From positions 30,751,409 to 30,815,408 of the forward strand of contig OY727093.1 of the NCBI GenBank assembly GCA_963402885.1: a stretch of 64,000 nt of DNA, in the 5' to 3' direction. Below are positions 11,551-22,166 of this stretch, one piece after another. Source of the DNA: Antedon bifida (lineage: Eukaryota; Echinodermata; Crinoidea; Comatulida; Antedonidae). The notes under the pieces are model-generated. The model was not told the DNA's origin, did no database searches, and saw only the letters and a list, made by a program, of their open reading frames with translations. Position 1 is the stretch's first letter. Each line of letters opens with the position of its first letter. The position numbers and the translations under genes were made by a program.

Positions 11551-11580
11551 GCCACCAACTTTATTTGGTGACGTCGACAA
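11551..11580 (+). promoter_or_regulatory. CRE-like promoter element before A2
   Basis: GCCACCAA ... TTGGTGACGTCG, the family A promoter inverted repeat. The CRE-like core at 11569-11576 has one change from TGACGTCA. Confidence 0.45.
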
Positions 11581-11659
11581 TTTTAGTTACCCGGATGAGC
11601 AACGTATAGAAATTTTGTCGTGTTAGTGAGCCATGATAATTATAAAATGACAATGCAAA

Positions 11660-11662
11660 ATG
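11660..11662 (+). CDS. Family A2 start codon at the end of exon 1
   Basis: The last three bases of exon 1 are ATG, followed by GTAAGT at 11663. Joined to 12522 this gives Met-Ala-Ser-Val in phase 0. The upstream ATG matching A1's first ATG (11632) hits an in-frame TGA after five codons, so the terminal ATG is the only in-frame start in this exon. The intron is 11663-12521. Confidence 0.55.
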
Positions 11663-12521
11663 GTAAGTCAAATTCTATTATTAATCCTGCTCAATCAAAC
11701 ATTTTATGTACATTTATTGTTGTGTAAACATAAATATACAAAAATAGTACCGTATAAAACTGAATTACCCATTGATAATCAGTCAATCATTGGAATATGG
11801 TCGGTCCGGGTGACCCTAGGATCGAGCATTGTTCAGATAAAATGTAGGTGTGGCTATCGTTGTTATACAATGACACTGGAATTGTTCACACGCTATCTTT
11901 TGTACTAGTTTGACAGGTACCTAAATTATGACAGAAAAACAAATCAATGGTTGCTAGGAACCATCAATGCATACTATAATTCCCTATTGCCATTAGTGAA
12001 TTAAAGAATTGGACTATTCCATTATTATGTTTTTTATTGAGGTTTGTACTTTGTTATATACCAATCAAGGTACTAGACTATAATATTAATATATACAATA
12101 GTTTGATGAATTAGACCATGTAAATGTTGGGCTATAAAATATGGCAATAAACACTCCACCCCACCCCCCAAACACAGAGTTTTAGTTTGTGTTCTCATCC
12201 TCTATTATTATATATACTGTACGTTTTATTGCACACAATTTTGTATTATGTATCTAGTATATTGAATGAATGAATCCCAGAGAGAAGTACTGTAATAAGT
12301 ATAACATACGTATTCCCATCTCTTAGCATTTATATATAGCACCTGGTTCTCATGAAAAACATAAAATGTAATTGTCGCTATTAAAAATAAATATACAGTA
12401 TAAAACTGCTTCTTCGAGTTCGGGAAGACAATGAGGTCAGTAACTGATTACGTTGTTTACTGAGGCCTATTGATAACTCACTATTAATTTGATGGTTTTC
12501 TTCTCCTTGCACTCTTTTCAG

Positions 12522-13691
12522 GCATCTGTTGATAGTTCAACTAACAACTCTAAGCTTTGGTGTATTTCTTTTCTGGTTATCATCATTTCAACTTCAGTTT
12601 CTCAGGAAACTTCATTTGATAATGATTATCCTGAAGATGTTACCATTGCTGAAACAAATCAGGCAAGATTTGAATGTTCGCTGCTCAAAGATCATGAACC
12701 AACAGATCAAGTATCTTGGATAAAACATAATGAGAAAATAAATCAAAGCTCAGAAAATGCACGGTATTCTTTTGGGAAAAAAATAAAGAGCAACGAAGTG
12801 TATAAGTATAGCTTAACAATTGATCCAGTTGAAAGATCAGATGCTACAGATTATAGATGTGTGTTTGATACTTCAACAGGCAATATATCCTCAAGAAAAG
12901 CTTACCTGAACGTCCTTAAAGTACCATCAAAAGAGTATCCAATGTGCTATTTCAGTAAATCGTCTTATGAAATCAGTGATCTCACACAAATATCTTGCAT
13001 TTCAGAGAAAACATCTACAGAGCTGTCTATGGAATTCACTAAAATGACTGAACTAGCCTCATCACATGAAAATAGCACTCACATGTGGATAACCCTAGTA
13101 TTCCCTGCAAAACCAAGTATAAATAATACAATATATAGTTGTAAATTGTATATTGAAATTATAAATAAAAGGAGTTATTGTTCTACAGATCCACTAATTG
13201 TTGTAAACAAATTAAATGTTGTCATCCATGGTGACACTCAATATTCCTCATATCAAATGGCAAGTTTAACCTGCAAAGGTAACTACACTGACACTGCTAA
13301 ATTTACATGGACATCTGATAATGAATACATCAACACTAACCAAGTCAACAATAACAATGCTAACAAGTTAACCATCCCATCTGTGCTACCAGAGATGCAT
13401 GGCACCCGACTCACATGTGCTGTTGTTGATGAAGACTTTACTGGCTCAGATACTGTCTTTCTTACAGTGGAAGAGAAACCCATGACAACAGCTGAAACAA
13501 CCAGAGAAACAACAAGACTGCCATCAACAATCCCACCCATCTATACAGTACCACTGAAAGAAGTAGAAACTGTGATGCAAGAGAAGTTTGAAATTATCCT
13601 ACAATTGATTGTATTTTGTTTCATTTTAACAATTTTAATTATATTATGTTGTATTTTGGCATCTAAATTGTTAAAAGAAAAAGTAGACTAG
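12522..13691 (+). CDS. Family A2: three-Ig-domain membrane receptor, main exon
   Basis: Predicted 390-residue protein (Met from exon 1 plus 389 codons). Exon 2 starts after a CTCTTTTCAG acceptor at 12521. Order: hydrophobic signal (LWCISFLVIIISTSVS), Ig-like D1 with a Cys-Trp-DYRC core, D2, D3 (SLTCKGNY ... LTCAVVDED), a Thr-rich stalk with a doubled ETTR, a TM helix and a short basic tail KLLKEKVD without tyrosine. D1 and D2 are almost identical to A6 nearly 50 kb away, while the end of D3 and the TM differ, which suggests conversion or a recent block duplication followed by an exchange. A signalling partner, if any, must be supplied in trans; that is inference. Confidence 0.88.
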   Translation, partial: ASVDSSTNNSKLWCISFLVIIISTSVSQETSFDNDYPEDVTIAETNQARFECSLLKDHEPTDQVSWIKHNEKINQSSENARYSFGKKIKSNEVYKYSLTIDPVERSDATDYRCVFDTSTGNISSRKAYLNVLKVPSKEYPMCYFSKSSYEISDLTQISCISEKTSTELSMEFTKMTELASSHENSTHMWITLVFPAKPSINNTIYSCKLYIEIINKRSYCSTDPLIVVNKLNVVIHGDTQYSSYQMASLTCKGNYTDTAKFTWTSDNEYINTNQVNNNNANKLTIPSVLPEMHGTRLTCAVVDEDFTGSDTVFLTVEEKPMTTAETTRETTRLPSTIPPIYTVPLKEVETVMQEKFEIILQLIVFCFILTILIILCCILASKLLKEKVD

Positions 13692-15359
13692 AATCTGATA
13701 ATTCGACTCCATGTCGGTGATGCAGAAGGAAGTTGAAATGTATTTATTGTAGTTTGTTTCATTTTAACAGCTTTATTATGTTGCATTTTATATTCTCTCA
13801 TCACAATAGGTTTGTACAGTATAAACAGTAGATAACGTAATTCCTGGATTCTATCAGCATGATTTAGGCCCTATTTATAACAGTATAGCCTTATTTATTT
13901 GAATTTTAATACTATATGATTTTTGTCTCTCTTTCTTGTGACATTTATCTCCTTGATTTAAGAAAAACAATAGAAACGGTGTACTTTCCCCTCTGGATTA
14001 GCAAACTGGTGCGCAAGTAAGTTTTAAACATGAATACAATTTGAATCAAATAAAATTGTCCAATAAATGTTCTAGAAGGAAACTGTTAACCAGTTTTAGT
14101 TAAAATATTAAGTTTCAGTCTTTTTTTTTTCATAGAAATTCAAATTGTATTAATTTCAAAAAAATAATTCAGGTGGTTAAAAACCAATAAGTTGAATTTG
14201 GGCGCTCAATTAAAAACCTGTTTATCTCCCGCCTAAATCTGCCCCTGCAACTACCCCAGCAGGTAGGAGATGGTGTCTCAACAACCAAAATGTCAATATC
14301 TCATCTCATTGCAAAGTTGCAAATGATGAAAAGAGAAGACCAAGAGCCAAAAGTGTCTATCTTTCAACTTTGGTAGTACTGTCAAAGAATTATTTGTTTA
14401 AACAAGAACTTACCTGTTTGAAGTTTGATCGGAATTTCATTAAGTAATTATAGTGGAAGAGATTATACAAGATACAAGCGTGCGCACACGCAAATCAGAC
14501 TTGAACGCTATGGATGAACTCCAATTAGCACGAATTACAATGTACCAGTAAAAATAAAATTTAATATTATGAACTTGAAATATTTGGGCATATAATCTCT
14601 GATGTTAAAGGCCAGGTGCGGGCAAAAAATTTCTATTGATCATACATTCCAATAATTATCGATCTATAGTTTCCCCTATGTTTCATAATTTTTCAGATTT
14701 TATTTGTGTTACACGAGCTTGTTGAAAATAAGCACTTTCTTATCAAATTACATAGTAAAATCTCTATTCTTTTGTACACACATTTTGTAAATAGAGAGGC
14801 ATTTTAAAAAGCTATGAAAAATAAACGGTGTGATAAAAAATATTATCAGCTGAATAAATATAGGTAATATAACTTGAATATTACATTTCTGATATTTTTA
14901 TTCAACTTCAGATTTTTATTTTCATGCTATAGCAAAAATTATCCACCGTATATCCACCATCTTTTTTCACCATCTAGGGAGTCACCAGACATGTTATTAC
15001 ATTAGGTTAACTACCTAACTACTGAAAAAAAGTCTTCCTGGTTTTTATGGAAGAATTTTGCCAAACGTTGTATTTGACCATATTACGGGAAATTCAAGTT
15101 TTTTCGTCTTGATTTCTGTTACAAATATTTGATTTATGTACAATTAACCAAATATTATATTTAAAATTCATGCCTGTACCTGAGCTTTAAAAGTCTGAGT
15201 TCATTCGAGACTAGGAAAAAACATTATTGACTAAAAAATAATAACTTAACACAACTTTATTTCAAGAGTTATATCCCAGCTTATGTAGTTACTATCGCCA
15301 GCTAATGTAGAAAATGTTATATATTTTACAAAAATGTCTCAATCATGTGCAAATGCATC
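13692..15359. other. Gene-free region after A2
   Basis: AT-rich non-coding DNA. The first ~120 bp are A2 3' sequence and resemble 29488-29590 after A4. I recognise nothing else; there is no long open frame. Confidence 0.4.
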
Positions 15360-16060
15360 GATCTTTATTCGAGCTATCAGTCTTTCCACCTCTCGTAAGC
15401 AACCAACTTTCTAAAACGACCACAAATCGTAAGCAACCACTAAGGAATTTTGCTTTTCATTAATCGACAACCTCTCGTAAGGGATCACCTCCTCTCAAAA
15501 AGGACCGCTTCTCATAATCGACCACCTCTCGTAAGCGACCACCTCTCTTAACCACCACACCTCTCGTAAGTGACCTCTTTCTCTCTATTAAAGGACCGCT
15601 TCTCATAATCGACCATTTCCCATCACAACGACCTCTCGAAAGTGACCACCTCAATTGAACGACCACCGTCTCTATTAATGGACCGCTTCTCATCATTGAC
15701 CACCTCTCGTAAGTGACCACCTCTCCTAACGACCACACCTCTCGTCAATGACGACCTCTTTTGAAGGACCACCACCTCTATTAAAGGACCGCTTCTCATA
15801 ATCGACCATCTCCCGTCCAAACGTTCCCTAAAAAATGTCCACACCTATTGAATGACCACCGTCTCTGTTAAGGGAGCACTTTTCATAATCGACCACTCTC
15901 GTAAGTGACCACCTCTTTTAAGGGATCACCTCCAATAATGACCGCCTCTTTTAAATGACCCCCTCTATTGAACGAGAACTATCTCTGTTAAGAGACAGCT
16001 TCTCATAATCGACCACCTCTCGGAAGTGATCACCTCTTAAGGGACCGCTTTTCATTCTTT
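15360..16060. repeat. Degenerate GACCACCTCTCGTAAG repeat array
   Basis: Many imperfect copies of short words such as GACCACCTCTCGTAAG, CTTCTCATAATCGACCA and TATTAAAGGACCGCTT, with no strict period. The minus-strand open frames (RGGRLREVV-type) are translations of the repeat and are not genes. Confidence 0.8.
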
Positions 16061-16297
16061 TTTTATTTATTTAAAAGAGGCGGTCATTATTGGAGGTGAT
16101 CCCTTAAAAGAGGTGGTCACTTACGAGAGTGGTCGATTATGAAAAGTGCTCCCTTAACAGAGACGGTGGTCATTCAATAGGTGTGGACATTTTTTAGGGA
16201 ACGTTTGGACGGGAGATGGTCGATTATGAGAAGCGGTCCTTTAATAGAGGTGGTGGTCCTTCAAAAGAGGTCTTCACTGACGTGACGAGAGGTGTGG
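15731..16297. repeat. Long inverted repeat, ~226-bp arms (potential hairpin)
   Basis: 15731-15956 is repeated in reverse complement at about 16069-16297 with few differences, around a 112-bp spacer. Transcribed, it would fold into a long near-perfect double-stranded stem. It sits where the promoter and first exon of A3 would be expected. Confidence 0.8.
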
Positions 16298-16529
16298 AGT
16301 CGTTTTTCGTTTTTGAAGGCGGTCTAACAATAGGGGCCTTGAAGAACTACTGAAGTGCAAATAAGGGATAACCTGTATTGGAGCTTTTAAAGTGGATATC
16401 ACAAATGTCAAAATTTGGGTTAAATGGGTTATTTGAAATACACTCTTTTTAAAGTTTGTCAGCACTTTCTTTAAAAGATCACCTTTTATAGACTTTATTG
16501 TCAATTCCAAGTAAATGCCAAAATAGACC

Positions 16530-17254
16530 TAGACGTGGATAAATTAGACCATGTCAATATTTTGGGCTACAAAATATACCAATAAACACTCTATCCTGTA
16601 ATATTATACTATATAATACCGTAATAAAATGGTTCAACTTTAATTTTAAAAGCACCCTATTCGACAATTTAGTAAACATATTATAATTATCCTTGCATAA
16701 GAAATTTGAATAGAACTAGCAATTTGGCAATCTTATTTCATTTAAAAATTAGTTATAATAAATGCTACTATATTGCACAATTCAATATAAATTTACAAAC
16801 TGCAAGATATTGGCATAGTGACAATGTATTTTACTCTTCTCAAAAGTTTTGAAATATTTTAAAATAATTTTGAAATTTAAGTCTTCTAAAATTAAATGAC
16901 TTCTCCAGGCCTCCCTCACCCCAAAACACAGAGTTTTAGTTTGTGTTCTCATCCTCTATTGTTATATAACTGTTATATTGCACACAATGTTGTATTATAA
17001 CATGCCTATTCCCATCTTACCGTTATGCCATCATGCTATCATTGTGCCTCCATAAATAAATAGCACCTGGTTCTCATGAAAACATGAAATAATATTGTTT
17101 AAAATTTTTTTAAATAACTACTGTATACAGTATAAAATTGCTTCTTCGAGTTCGGGAAGACAATGAGGTCAATAACTGTTTACGTTGTTTACTGAGGCCT
17201 AATTGATAACTCACTATTAAATTGATGGTTTTCTTCTCCTTGCATTCTTTTCAG
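16530..17254 (+). other. Remnant of family A first intron before A3
   Basis: From about 16530 the sequence resumes similarity to the A1 and A2 first introns (AAATTAGACCATGT, AATAAACACTCTATCC, CTTCTTCGAGTTCGGGAAGAC) and runs into the acceptor at 17252-17254. The donor-proximal half, exon 1 and the CRE promoter are absent. Confidence 0.6.
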
Positions 17255-18403
17255 GCATCTGTTGATAGTTCAACCAACAACTCTAGGCTTTGGTGGTTTT
17301 CTCTTATGTTTATCATCATTTCAACTTCAGTTTCTCAGGAAATTTCATTTGATAATGATTATCCTGAAGATATTACCATTGCTGAGACAAAGCAGGCAAG
17401 ATTTGAATGTTTTCTGCTAAAAAATCATGAATCAACAGACCAAGTATCTTGGGTAAAACATAATGAGAAAATAAACCAGACATTAGAAAATTCAAGATAT
17501 TCTTTTGGTAAAAAAATAAAAAGCAACAAAGTCTATGAATATAGCTTAACAATTGATCCAGTTGAAAGATCAGATGCTACAGATTATAGATGTGTGTTTG
17601 ATACTTCAACAGGCAATATATCCTCAAGAAAAGCTTACCTGAACGTCCTTAAAGTACCATCAAAAGAGTATCCAATGTGCTATTTCAGTCAACCTTCATA
17701 TTACATCAGTGATGACGCACAAATTATTTGCATAACAGAGAGAACATCCGCAAATCTTTCCATGGAATTCCTTCCAAAGACTGAGATAGTCCCAACACTG
17801 GATGGCAATGATACACATGTGTGGATAACCTTAAAATTCACTCCAGTGCCAAGTATAAATAATACACAGTATAGTTGTATACTGAATATTTACATTATAG
17901 ATGACTGGCGATATTGTTCTACAGATTCATTAATCATTGTCAACAAATTAAATGTTGTCATCCATGGTGACACTCAATATTCCTCAAATCAAATGGCAAG
18001 TCTCACCTGCAAAGGTAACTACACTGACACTGCTAATTTTACATGGTCATCTGAAATGTGTTATATTGACAATAACAATGTCAACAAGTTAACCATCTCA
18101 TCTGTGCTACCAGAGATGCATGGCGCCCAACTCACATGTAATATTTATGATAACGGCTTCACTGGCTCAGATACTGTCATTCTTACAGTGGAAGATGAAC
18201 CCATGACAACAACTGAAACAACAAGAAAGCCATCAACAATCTCATCCATCTATACAGTGCCACTTAAAGAAGTAGAAACTGTGATTCAGGAGAAGTTTGA
18301 AATTATTAAACACTTTGTTGTAGTTTGTTTCATTTTAACAACTTTAATTATGTTATATTGCTTTTTGGCATTTAAATTGTTAAAAAAAGAAAAGGTTGAC
18401 TAA
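17255..18403 (+). CDS. Family A3: three-Ig-domain membrane receptor, main exon
   Basis: Main exon of 382 codons after an ATTCTTTTCAG acceptor; the frame is open back to 17222 but that part is intron in the family. Signal (LWWFSLMFIIISTSVS), three Ig-like domains with the usual Cys/Trp positions, Thr-rich stalk, TM helix and tail KLLKKEKVD. It is a mosaic: the first part of D1 matches A1 (NQTLENSRYSFGKKIKSNK), then from about 17575 the end of D1 is identical to A2, and D2 returns to an A1-like sequence. No exon 1 or promoter is visible upstream, where hairpin repeat DNA lies. It may use a distant first exon, perhaps A2's at 11662, or be silent. Confidence 0.8.
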   Translation, partial: ASVDSSTNNSRLWWFSLMFIIISTSVSQEISFDNDYPEDITIAETKQARFECFLLKNHESTDQVSWVKHNEKINQTLENSRYSFGKKIKSNKVYEYSLTIDPVERSDATDYRCVFDTSTGNISSRKAYLNVLKVPSKEYPMCYFSQPSYYISDDAQIICITERTSANLSMEFLPKTEIVPTLDGNDTHVWITLKFTPVPSINNTQYSCILNIYIIDDWRYCSTDSLIIVNKLNVVIHGDTQYSSNQMASLTCKGNYTDTANFTWSSEMCYIDNNNVNKLTISSVLPEMHGAQLTCNIYDNGFTGSDTVILTVEDEPMTTTETTRKPSTISSIYTVPLKEVETVIQEKFEIIKHFVVVCFILTTLIMLYCFLAFKLLKKEKVD

Positions 18404-18610
18404 AATTAATCAACATCTGAAATTGATTGGAATAGTAAATTCCACCAACAATCTCGCCCACTTAAAAGACAAGCTAAACAGTGAGGAGATGTTTGAAATT
18501 ATTAAACACATATAATTAATTTTTTAAATAATTTCAGTTTCATGTGTCTTTGGGTTTAGTTGGTTTCTGACACAATATGCAATATTTTAAAGTAGCTGAT
18601 ATTTCAAATA
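18404..18610 (+). pseudogene. Relic second transmembrane cassette after A3
   Basis: Contains GATTGGAATAGTAAATTCCACC, which A1 translates as tail, and then GAGATGTTTGAAATTATTAAACAC and a degenerate hydrophobic stretch matching the A6-type TM cassette. Not in frame with A3, which stops at 18403. Confidence 0.6.
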
Positions 18611-19519
18611 TAATATAAATAAGTAAATAGTCGAAACTGTCCAGTAATTAAGAGAAGAATGTCTGCCACAGTATTTTTACAAGATTAGTAAATGTACAAA
18701 AACACTATTCCTGCGCCAATTGAATAGGGTGTTTGTTAACGTTTGTAAATATTTGTTTTTATAATATTTTAATTGTCATTAGGTTCTACACACAGATTTG
18801 ACATTGGTCATTGTCTGGAGTGAAGAAGCATGTGACCTAACTTAGTAAGTTAGGTTTCATAAGAATAATTTCTGTATTAAATACAGAAAAAACAACAATG
18901 TTGACAACAGAGTCGCATGGAAACCATCAACTAAAAATGGTCATATTGTCACAAAAAACTATGGAATTAATATTTTGTCTTGCAATGTGTGTGGCTATTT
19001 TATCAATATAAATATTAGTGAATACTTTTTTTTATAATATAGAATATCTTAGTATTGTTAAGTAAAAAAATAAACATTTTAACAAGAAAAAAATATAATC
19101 TACTAATTGATATAAAAAATATGACATTAATAATGGCTTATAGTGTGGTTATTTAAAAAAAATCTTTGCTAAAACCATTTTGCCTTTGTTTATTTATGAA
19201 TGATGCTATTATGTAAATTAAGCAGTGCGATCGATTTATTTGGTTTTAGTTGTTGGGAGGGTGTGGGGTCTGGGCGGTGGAGGTGTGGTTGTTGGCTCAT
19301 TGATTGAAAATTGTTGGAGAAGTGCTCAACTTAACCTAATTTCCAATATTTTGCATTGAAATTGACAAAGTTTAAAGGTTAGCAGTGCTGGGCCACTTGT
19401 AGTATCACTGTAGTAAGTATTTGTAAATTGTGCTTTCATTGTGATCTGTTTGACAGTAGTATAGTAGGCATACCCAGCCTATTTTCCTCTGCATGATAGA
19501 ATTATTATTATATTTTATT
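18611..19519. other. Gene-free region between A3 and the B3 block
   Basis: AT-rich. A short G-rich strip lies near 19255-19290. No gene, RNA or mobile element that I can support. Confidence 0.35.
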
Positions 19520-19890
19520 ATAGTATATCCGCAAAAATTTATGCTTAAAATTACCTGAAATGTGCTTAATTTTGTCCATTTTAAAAGATGGAATTGCTTG
19601 TATGATGATAATGTATGAGACTAAATATTGGATAATGATGATGACCAGAACTAAAAGCAGGATTTTAGAAAATTGCACATAACTATTGTTTGCGAACCTT
19701 AAAAATTTGGTGAAATCAGTTTTTACGTTGAATTAAATCATGCAAACAAAAAGACAGAAAAATATATTCATAACATTGACGCACTGGTTGTTGGGCTCAG
19801 AATTTATATTGTTATTTGGAGGAAAAATTCAAGTTAAATACTGTTATTAAGTTATTATTTTTTTTTCAGCAGGCTCGTTAGTCAAAGCCA
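19520..19890 (+). repeat. Inverted repeat flanking B3, left arm
   Basis: About 370 bp whose reverse complement, with moderate divergence, lies at 23600-23965. Shared words include ATGGAATTGCTTG, GAGACTAAATATTGGATAATG and GCTCAGAATTTATATTGTTATTTGG. Confidence 0.7.
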
Positions 19891-19892
19891 CT

Positions 19893-20205
19893 GTTTTTTT
19901 TTTGTTTTTTTTTTAACCATATTTAATGAGGGTGATCCATCCAGCTATTGCTGATCATTAGGGACCCCCAGAGGTTCACAAGACAAACATATACACAAGA
20001 TGCTCTACATAAACTTATTATTACAAGTCTTGATTACAAGATTTGTACTTATATTTAAACGCATTGTAAGAGGTCGCTTCTTGCAGTGATATTGGAAGGT
20101 TATTCCATACTTTCCCACCAGCCACTTGAAGTGACATATTCATTTTACTAACATTTATCTTGGGGATAGGGAATCACTCGTTATACAGTACACTTTACAC
20201 ACTTT
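19893..20205 (-). mobile_element. LINE 3' end, minus strand
   Basis: On the minus strand the end of a reverse-transcriptase-type C-terminus reads VAGGKVWNNLPISLQEATSY then NAFKYKYKS, followed by a stop, a ~130-bp 3' UTR and an A-rich tail at 19893-19913. The pattern (xxLWNxLPxxL ... FKxxL) is characteristic of LINE RT C-termini. It is 5'-truncated. Part of it is duplicated in the opposite orientation at 63710-63881. Confidence 0.7.
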
Positions 20206-20408
20206 TAATATGCTTTTCTTCCACCGTAAGAATAACAGTATCTAAACCGGTAAAGCCTTCATTTTCCACAGTACATGTGAGGTGCGCCCTGCATCACTGG
20301 CTTCACAGTCAAGATGATTAAATGTTAATTAAATGTGTTTATGGGCCTACAGTGTATATTTTCAAATCCAATAAAAATCATAGGATTAATATTTATATTG
20401 AATTCATC
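20047..20408 (-). repeat. Ig-LINE chimeric segment, inverted copy
   Basis: The reverse complement closely matches 63513-63881. It includes a family A D3 fragment (HLTCTVENEGFTGLDTV on the minus strand, about 20212-20289) next to the LINE RT C-terminus. Confidence 0.7.
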
Positions 20409-21002
20409 TTTTCTTACTAATCTCTACATTTTTTAGGCCCTCATGAAATTTACTTAATTTTAATCTACCTTTATATATAAATTTACGTAATGATAAATTT
20501 CAGTCAATCGCTAATAACTTCTAGAATTTTTACTCAATGGTATAAAAAGATCAAATGTTGCTCAGTGTGTGTATAGTCATGCGGTTGAGAACCACATGTG
20601 GTTACGACCTAGATGGTACTCTTATTGTTACCATGGTGTAAAGAATAAGTAAATAAATAATCAATAAATTATTCTTGACTTCATGTTGTTACAGGCCTAT
20701 AGATCAAATTTAGAATAAATAAAATTGTCTCAATTTTTTCGACTGGGCAATCATTACAGTGATTTAAAAAAAAGTTTCTGTTATTGTAAAATCAAAACCA
20801 GGATGTGAAACTCACAATACTAAATGGTTTAGTGATCAATTATAAGTTTCATATAATTATGTAGGCACACACTGTTTCCTGCATAAAACTTAACATACAG
20901 TACAGTAATAAATATTACTGGAAAAATGTTGGAAATAATATAGCGATGCTGAATTCAGACAGAAATTGATATTCACAGGTATTATAATACAAGTATAAAA
21001 GT
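20409..21002 (+). other. B3 upstream region
   Basis: No gene. From about 20723 it matches the DNA upstream of B4 (from about 24503), so this marks the left limit of the B3/B4 duplication. A TATAAAAG word lies just before the ATG, too close to act as a normal TATA box for that start. Confidence 0.45.
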
Positions 21003-22166
21003 ATGATGAGGTATGTAGCCACAGGTGTTGCAGCAGTGTTTATTTGTATCTTCTTTGATGTAAGTTCTATGTCAACACAGCAATACAATGTTGAGTGTAA
21101 AAAGGTTGATAATTACTACTTTGTTGGACAAAAACTGACAACTAAATGTCGTGTTAACTGTAATTGTATAAAACATTATGAGTTGAAGAAGAACCATTTA
21201 GATGTGGATGAAAAGGGTATTAACATTTCTGATAAAATAATACATCATAATTATGAAATTAAGATAACAATATCCAATTTGACAAGTTCTGACAATGGTG
21301 AGTACAGCATTAACATAACTCATCATGATGGTAGTTCACAGGAATCCAGATTATTTGATGTGAGTGTATTTCCACAGCCTGCACCACAGTGCTCATCTAA
21401 CAAAGATTATTGTATAATTGGTGACTGCAGTGTTATTTTACAATGCCAACTCTTTTCGTATCCAGATCTTGAATTCCAAAACTGGTTGACATCAAAAGAG
21501 GCAGAGTATAATTCTTCAATTTCAGGTAATAATACAATATTTGAAAGAGAATTTCATATTACAGATCGTGAACAAGGAGTGGTTGGGTACGCATGTACTT
21601 TGAAAGTGAAATCTGAAACGTACATTTGCAAAATAAATGTAACAGTAAAAAGTCGTTTGAAAGTTTCTTTAACATCAGCAGGGAAACTGGTTGAAGGCAA
21701 CGATGCCGTTCTAAATTGTTTTCTACCAAATAACGATAACATCACTTCGGTTGAGTACGTATGGGAATCATTCCCAGAAATTGACATAATTGCTAAAAGT
21801 AACACATTAACAATACTCAATGTATCCATTGGTTTAAATGGGACAGAAGTAAGATGCACCGTAAGACTAGGTAATTATTCAGAGGGTTCAGCAACAACGA
21901 TACTGAATATTGACGTCCTGGATCGTGATCAAGTTCATCATGATATCTCAACGAAGCAACCAACATCTGTCACAAGCAAGGAAGATAATACTATGCACTC
22001 AAAATCTATATTGCTAATTCGATCAATCACATTTTGTGTCTTTATTACTATCGTGGCAATTTTTTGCACAAAGTACCTTAATTCAAGGAAGAAAAGACGT
22101 TTCATTGACAATAGACCTACAAGCAATAACACAACCTCTGATGTAGAACTGAATGTAGGCCTATAG
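21003..22166 (+). CDS. Family B3: intact three-Ig-domain membrane receptor
   Basis: Single open frame, 387 residues, apparently intronless. Signal peptide (VATGVAAVFICIFF), D1 (about 28-118), D2 (120-215; C148, C198), D3 (220-305; C239, W254, C285), a stalk and a TM helix at about 335-357 followed by a basic tail (SRKKRR). D1 is unusual: the DNGEYSIN segment has no F-strand cysteine, while C32, C49, C53 and C55 cluster at the N-side. An arginine (R340) lies at the outer edge of the TM helix. The tail has no ITIM or ITAM. The C-terminus ends VELNVGL because of a small insertion; other B genes end VSVIEN. Receptor function is inferred; immune or recognition use is plausible from the cluster but unproven. 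Confidence 0.88.
   Translation: MMRYVATGVAAVFICIFFDVSSMSTQQYNVECKKVDNYYFVGQKLTTKCRVNCNCIKHYELKKNHLDVDEKGINISDKIIHHNYEIKITISNLTSSDNGEYSINITHHDGSSQESRLFDVSVFPQPAPQCSSNKDYCIIGDCSVILQCQLFSYPDLEFQNWLTSKEAEYNSSISGNNTIFEREFHITDREQGVVGYACTLKVKSETYICKINVTVKSRLKVSLTSAGKLVEGNDAVLNCFLPNNDNITSVEYVWESFPEIDIIAKSNTLTILNVSIGLNGTEVRCTVRLGNYSEGSATTILNIDVLDRDQVHHDISTKQPTSVTSKEDNTMHSKSILLIRSITFCVFITIVAIFCTKYLNSRKKRRFIDNRPTSNNTTSDVELNVGL

Noticed and set aside
11660-11908. Open frame starting MVSQILLLILLNQTF, looking like a signal peptide
   Set aside because: It starts at the A2 exon 1 terminal ATG but reads into the intron through the GTAAGT donor. The same intron sequence in A1 and A6 is not kept open.
15460-15844. 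Minus-strand open frames with RGGRLREVVDYEKR-type sequence
   Set aside because: Low-complexity translation of the GACCACCTCTCGTAAG repeat array.
21062-21083. GTAAGT ... CACAG in the B3 signal peptide as an intron
   Set aside because: The gap is only about 22 nt, too short for a spliceosomal intron, and the uninterrupted reading gives a sensible signal peptide.
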